From: Leucogyrophana mollusca
Lineage: Eukaryota; Basidiomycota; Agaricomycetes; Boletales
Length of the DNA: 64,000 nucleotides
Direction: 5' to 3'
NCBI GenBank assembly: GCA_021014945.1
Contig: MU266332.1
Location: 1-64,000, forward strand
Below the pieces are notes generated by a model, which was not told the origin of the DNA, did not search any database, and worked only from the letters and a program-made list of their open reading frames with translations. Each line of letters opens with the position of its first letter. The stretch's first letter is position 1. This document shows, in pieces, positions 59,197 to 64,000 of this stretch. The position numbers and the translations under genes were made by a program.

Positions 59197-62100
59197 ATGG
59201 CAGACTCTGACTCTGCACCCTCAACCAGCACAAATCCACCAACACGTTCATCGCACGCAGCCCACGGCGTAAACCGAAATCCCCGTATCCATTTTCCTGA
59301 CCAGAATGGCAGTCCAGGCGCCCTTCCGGAGTCGTCGAAGTCGTCATCACTCAGCCCAGGGTCATCTGTTTTGCCTATGACTTCGTCGCGGCCTGACCCG
59401 AAGAGCAGCCCAGAGGCTGAGGTGGATGGAAGGCGGCGCGTTCGGTCACCGGACTCTGCACAACTACCATCCGATAAATCTCCTTCGAAAAAGGTGCCAG
59501 CCCGAAATACAAGCTCAAGGCGCAAATCGAAACGGATGAGCCGCGACAAAACTTCATCTCCTCTTAAGCTTGATCCCTTTGTGGCAGACTTCGATTCAGG
59601 TGGATTCTCTGATGAATATGACTTATGTGAATCGTCCTTGCATTATTGTTGCACCCACTCGGGGCAAGTACGCTGACGGATATTTCTTTCAGCTCACGAG
59701 GGCAAGTGCAATTAAATAAAGCTGCGATTTCCTACTGAGCGAGGGTTTCTCTCAGACCCAAGAATACTACAGGACGTGCAACGGGCACTGCACTATCAAA
59801 CACGCAGGCGTGATCGTAGGTCCTTGATTCCAACGCAGCCATCGATCGATGAAGTTCCCACCTCCTCGGAAATTGCGTCAGGATCTTCGATCCCTTTTGC
59901 ATCGCCTCTTACTGCTATCACCACTTTACCGTCGTCTCCCAAGTTTCACAGTACAGACCGAATGTCCTCTGAAATAGACTTCAGCCCGTCGACGAGGACC
60001 GTCCCCCTCCACCCAGTCCCGCTTTCATCAAATGGTGGGGCTACTCTTGACTGGACAGCGGCTCTCTCCGAAGAAGAGAGGGGAGAAAGACGTTGGTTGA
60101 CCATCAGTAAACGGAAGGGCAAGGACAAGCTGTTAACATCAAGTAAAACAGTGGTTGAGAAACAGGAAGCATTATTCTCCGGTGAGCATTACATTGTTGT
60201 CTTGACGTTCTCGGCCTCATATTGCTCATAGACAAGATCTCGAGGATCAAGGCAGAGGCAAAGCCTCACACGCTACGGAAAGCTGCTATCATTAGTGAAC
60301 AGCTGGAGCGTCGGTATAAAGCACTCTACGGTTCTGGCTCGGAACCGATTAACCTTGCCAAAGTTGCTCGCTGGTATGCAAGCTCTGACCCGATCCTACA
60401 AACGTCGCTCGATGATGCGGAACCACTGACGTGGCTGAAGCATCTATTGGACAAAAAGGGGAAGAGAAGATCGCCTAGGCACCTGTCGGCTTTGATTGTC
60501 GAGGAGTACACAAAATCGAAGAAAAGCCATACCATAACAGAGGTGATACTAGACAATACCTCTTTGGCGACCTCCGAGCAATCTCCCAGTGCATTGTCTC
60601 CGTCCCAACTAAATCGTGATCATGGCCAACAACTCATACATTCCGCCCCCTCGTCAGACTACTCGCTTGGAACTTCACTACAGCGGATACGTTCTTCTGA
60701 CGGCCACATTTCCTTCGAACCCCGCGTTGAATCAGCACACAACTCAGTCGACGGGGAGCGCCCCAGGAACGGCGACGGCCCTTCGAGAACATGGAGACAT
60801 TCATTACCAGGCGCAATGGATTCACCGTATAGCAGCCTCATGAGCAGCTCATCACGGCGGCCAGCCCGCAATTATATTAGCACAGCTGGCGGGCTCTCTC
60901 CTGCAAGCAGTCGCCTACACTTTCCTGACATTGTGCATCGCATTCGCCGTCGACCATATGAGAGCGACGAGGGTTCATCATCAGCCATCAATTCCCAATC
61001 AGAAGATCACAGCCGCTCGGATGACGGCGTGGCTGGCCGACGTAGGAAGGCACAGCGTCCAAGACCCTCTCAAGCGCCAGGTTCAATCCTACAATCTCCT
61101 CAAGAGTCCGGAACGGAGATGAATCAATCAGGCAATGTGTCCGATCCGGGCCATGCTATCTTGCCTGGGCTTCCGCCTCCTTCGACCGCAGTCGCCTCAC
61201 CCCAAGAACCTGTTTCTGAGGCTGAGATCCTGGCATCTCCGCCAGTGAACCTAAAATCTGCTATCGAGCGACCGATCACACCGCGTGCCATGCGTCGACG
61301 TAAGCTGATTCGCCGGACGTCCCTCCCTCCCTCTAAGGCACCGTCCGACAACGAGGAAAAGAAGCGGCGAGATGAAGCAGAGGAAGAGAAGCTAGAACAC
61401 GAGTATGAGATAAAGAACCAGTACGAAATCCCCTTCTCAAGCTGTTGGGCCAGGCTGCTCATCGCATACACACAGGATGCTGGAAGACATGAAAGCGCAG
61501 AACCACAGGCTTCGTCAAAGACTGCAGCGAACAGCATCTGATGTCCGAGAGTATGAATCTCTGCGCATAACCCTCAAGAAGACACTTGGTGTACCGCACC
61601 GTAGCCTGCCTCCAGAGCTCCTGGACGCCTTTAGTCACGATCCATCTTCCGTCACCAGCAGCACACGAAGGCAACGAGGTTGGCGGGCTGTTGAAGATAT
61701 CCACAATCGAGTAGTGCGTCAGCGAGAAACCTTCAGAATCTTCCTTGAAGTTGCAAAGGAAGACGGTATTTCTGCACACGACAGCGTTTTGGACGAGCCA
61801 ATCTCTACGCTAATGGACCACCTGCAGGCCCTCGAGAACGAACGTCAAAGTATTGATGGAAAGGCGACGGAAGTGACGGATATGTTGATGAAAGTAAAGG
61901 CAACCCATGCAACAGTAAAGACACAGTATAACGAGACGTTGTCGCATACGTCTGCTGTTTACCCAGAGGTTTGTGGCATTCGTTATGACTTTGAAGTCAG
62001 GCATAACATTCCCCCCAGCTGTCTCAGATCGTCGCTTTGGAAGAAAGCTACAAGGATCAGTACCAACAGGTTTGGGAGTTCGGCATGGACGCATTGACAT

Positions 62101-62513
62101 TCATTCTGGATACTGTGACGCCGTTTTGGAGAAACTACGGGAAAACAATTGGTGAAGACATCCAGGATTTTCTCATCATTCCCTGGTATCGCAACGAATT
62201 CACGGGCGAGGCGAAGAGATATAATATCAAATCGCTTCCCCGACGCTCGTTTTTCCACTGGTTCGCGCTGCTGCTGCTGTTCTGCTTGACTATACTCGTC
62301 ACCCTGCTCCAGGCCCGCGCAGCCATATCATCGACCTCTCTTTATAGGCTGCCCTGGATCGACAATAGTGGCCTGCGATGGATTGTCATGCCATTCTTTT
62401 GGTTTGGGATCTTCGTTCAATGGATGGCAGTTTTGGTGGAGCTATGTATTGACCTCATGCAGCTCGGCGTAGTTGCGTGGTGGATGGGTTGGTCTGTTGG
62501 AGTATTTACTTGA
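59197..62513 (+). CDS. Large Ser-rich coiled-coil protein with C-terminal membrane helices
   Basis: This appears to be one gene of about seven exons and roughly 980 aa, but exon joints are approximate (near 59640-59770, 60180-60220, 61420-61475 and 61965-62020). The first 550 residues are Ser/Pro/Arg-rich and disordered, with a helical patch (ALSEEERGERRWLTISKR) and a conserved block EAKPHTLRKAAIISEQLERR then SEPINLAKVARWYASSDPI. Coiled-coil segments follow (MKAQNHRLRQRLQRTASDVR, LMDHLQALENERQSIDGKA). The C-terminus carries a conserved-looking stretch EDIQDFLIIPWYRNEFTGE, RYNIKSLPRRSFFHWFALLL, then two to three membrane helices (LLLFCLTILVTLLQ, PFFWFGIFVQWMAVLVELC, QLGVVAWWMGWSVGVF). No family recognised. 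The topology suggests an endomembrane or nuclear-envelope anchor. Confidence 0.7.
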
Positions 62514-62627
62514 GTCGTGATGATACCCACACATACAGCATTATTGTATCGGTAATTGCATACTTCACATACTTATTGTGTATACATTCCGCAGTAATGT
62601 TATCTAGTTTAGCGGTGTAGTTGAATA

Positions 62628-64000
62628 CTAGTCCGGAAGGGACTTAGATAGGGGGGATTTCATCGCTGGGGTGGCCAACGACGTTGCTGCACTTGTAGTG
62701 ACCTGCAGCGAGGCCTGTGTTCCTGAATGAGTCGGAAGCCTGTACGTAAAGCTGGCGCCGCCAACTTGTGGGACATCATTGGTCCCTCTCCCAGCTTCAG
62801 CGCAAGGACGACAGTAACCTGGCATATACGCATTAATATAGCCACGTCAACCAAGGAGATGTTTAGATCTTACGGCCACCCATGATAAGCGGGACATCTG
62901 TTTGTCCACATGCAAAACACGCGATCTTTGACATCGGGACGGCCGCCTTTGCCTGTGATGGACGTCTTCGCTTTGCCGGAGGAGCAGAAGATGCTTCTCC
63001 ATCTGCAGGTGGTTTCTTAGGAGCCCTTCGCTTCGGCTTGTATGTTTCTGACGTTGGTTTTATAGGTTTTGTGGGTAGGATCGGAGCCGCGGCCTGTGTA
63101 CGTTGTGTGATTAGGAGCTAGAGAACCAACACGGAGATGACATGGTTTACATTTTGCACTTGGGTGAGTTTTGTGCCTTCCGCCAATTGGTGCGCCAAGA
63201 ACACTCGCTCTGGAGTTTCCTATCATGATATTGGTCACAAGCGGGTCGAACATAGAAAGGGAGTAGTTAGTTACAATGGCCGCTAAAGCCTTGCGGTTTT
63301 CTTCGATCTTCTCTTTCGGCCCCACCCACCGAGAGAAGGAGTCCCACACAGCGGAAGACGCTTTTGAGAAACGAAAACTGACAACTTCCTTCTTCTCACT
63401 GGCAGCGAGGAGCGGGGGATTGGCTGGCTGAGAAGTTGAAGGAGTGTTGACAGCAGTTGACACTGGAAAAGGGGCAATGGTGGATACTGTTATGTCCCCA
63501 GTAGTTACCATGTATCCTGGAGTGGGGGTATAGTTGCATAAGACTGGCCCTCGGGGAAATATCCAGCGTTCAGTTGGCACTTCCCGAAACTCGATGACGA
63601 GATCAAAATCCTTGACAGGAGGTGGCGCATTCAGAGAAGAAGATAAACCTGGTACGGTGGGCTTCGGTGCAGCCGCGGGGATGGTAGATGAAGCAACAGG
63701 TTGAGGCGTGGATTGCCGAGAGGCAGGAGTAGAACCGATGTCCATAGCAGGAGAGATTGCTAGAGATTGGATAAGCAGTCCAAGTGTCTTGAGTTGGTCC
63801 GCATTCGCCTTTCCGGCTGCAGCAAGCTGCAGTAAGTTGGCAAGCGTCGGGTTTGAGGTAGCGGCACTGTTGACCTGGGCAATGAGGGCGGGTGTTATAG
63901 TTACCACAGATGTCAATGAGGACAGTAGCGGGGTTGACGTCGTAGAGGGTGCAGCGGGCGATGACGTGGAATTTGCCTCAGATTGTTGCCCATATGCAGA
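62628..64000 (-). CDS. Cys4-finger protein, 5' part cut by the window edge
   Basis: A minus-strand gene whose reading frame is open to 64000, so the start lies outside. The visible N-terminal part (SAYGQQSEANS...) is Ser/Thr/Ala-rich, then VSSLTS and TITPALIAQVNSAATSNPTL with an Ala/Leu-rich helix. A conserved-looking globular block follows: DFDLVIEFREVPTERWIFPR, EVVSFRFSKASSAVWDSFSR. The last exons, joined by introns near 63075-63150 and 62833-62875, read KPKRRAPKKPPADGEASS and a CFACGQTDVPLIMGGRYCRP segment, a CX2C-X14-CX2C zinc finger. The stop is at 62628-62630. The basic linker and Cys4 finger point to a nuclear, chromatin-associated protein, but I do not recognise the complex it belongs to. 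Confidence 0.68.

Noticed and set aside
20343..62513. A metabolic or defence gene cluster built from the sirtuin, RNase T2, Old Yellow Enzyme and MFS genes
   Set aside because: The genes lie far apart, mixed with housekeeping genes on both strands, and there is no backbone biosynthetic enzyme or shared regulator, so a cluster is not supported.
1..64000. CRISPR arrays, bacterial operons, phage or viral genes, transposon ends
   Set aside because: No direct-repeat arrays, no Shine-Dalgarno-led operons, no integrase/transposase motifs or long terminal repeats were seen. The genome is clearly eukaryotic.

Overview
This window is nuclear DNA from a filamentous basidiomycete, most likely an Agaricomycete. 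The evidence is dense genes on both strands, very short GT-AG introns (about 46-65 nt, often several per gene), a DUF6533-type seven-helix protein (a family expanded in mushroom-forming fungi), long Ser/Pro-rich low-complexity proteins, and a tRNA-Phe with a short intron. Nothing points to a prokaryote, a provirus or a CRISPR locus. Gene models were built by hand: splice sites were chosen so that reading phase and family motifs agree, and outer boundaries are often better supported than every internal exon.

Layout. 0.4-4.4 kb: an HSL-type alpha/beta hydrolase and a DUF6533 membrane protein. 4.4-9 kb: mitochondrial seryl-tRNA synthetase (minus), a clamp-loader subunit (yeast Rfc4/human RFC2) and the cytosolic Fe-S scaffold ATPase CFD1. 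10-19 kb: a Ser-rich protein ending in an RRM-like fold, a poorly coding stretch, and a large multi-RRM RNA-binding protein (minus). 20-27 kb: RNA polymerase subunit RPB6, an Hst3/Hst4-type sirtuin, a secreted RNase T2 and the meiotic recombinase DMC1. 27.3 kb: tRNA-Phe(GAA). 27.8-33.3 kb: an Old Yellow Enzyme of the YqjM class, SAICAR synthetase and a mitochondrial ABC1/UbiB-family protein. 33.6-35.3 kb: two small basic proteins. 35.4-39.9 kb: a tandem pair of MFS transporters. 40.3-41.5 kb: an NDUFA9/Coq11-like NAD(P)-binding protein. 43.9-45.5 kb: two unrecognised small genes. 45.6-48.2 kb: splicing factor CWC25, divergent from a four-helix Ion_trans-like protein. 49.7-52.2 kb: a long disordered protein. 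52.5-57.6 kb: endocytic adaptor SLA2, divergent from SHY1/SURF1. 58-64 kb: a disordered protein, a large protein with a membrane-anchored C-terminus, and a Cys4-finger protein cut by the window edge.

Most genes are conserved housekeeping functions (replication, transcription, splicing, Fe-S assembly, purine synthesis, mitochondrial biogenesis, endocytosis, meiosis) and do not form a pathway cluster. No convincing new multi-gene system was found. The points most worth a second look are gene-structure oddities (a 9-nt microexon and a GC-AG intron in DMC1, a start codon split by an intron in SLA2), the MFS duplication with conserved TATA boxes, a hydrolase whose catalytic acid seems lost, several lineage-restricted proteins, and three stretches of 1.3-2.9 kb with no supportable gene.
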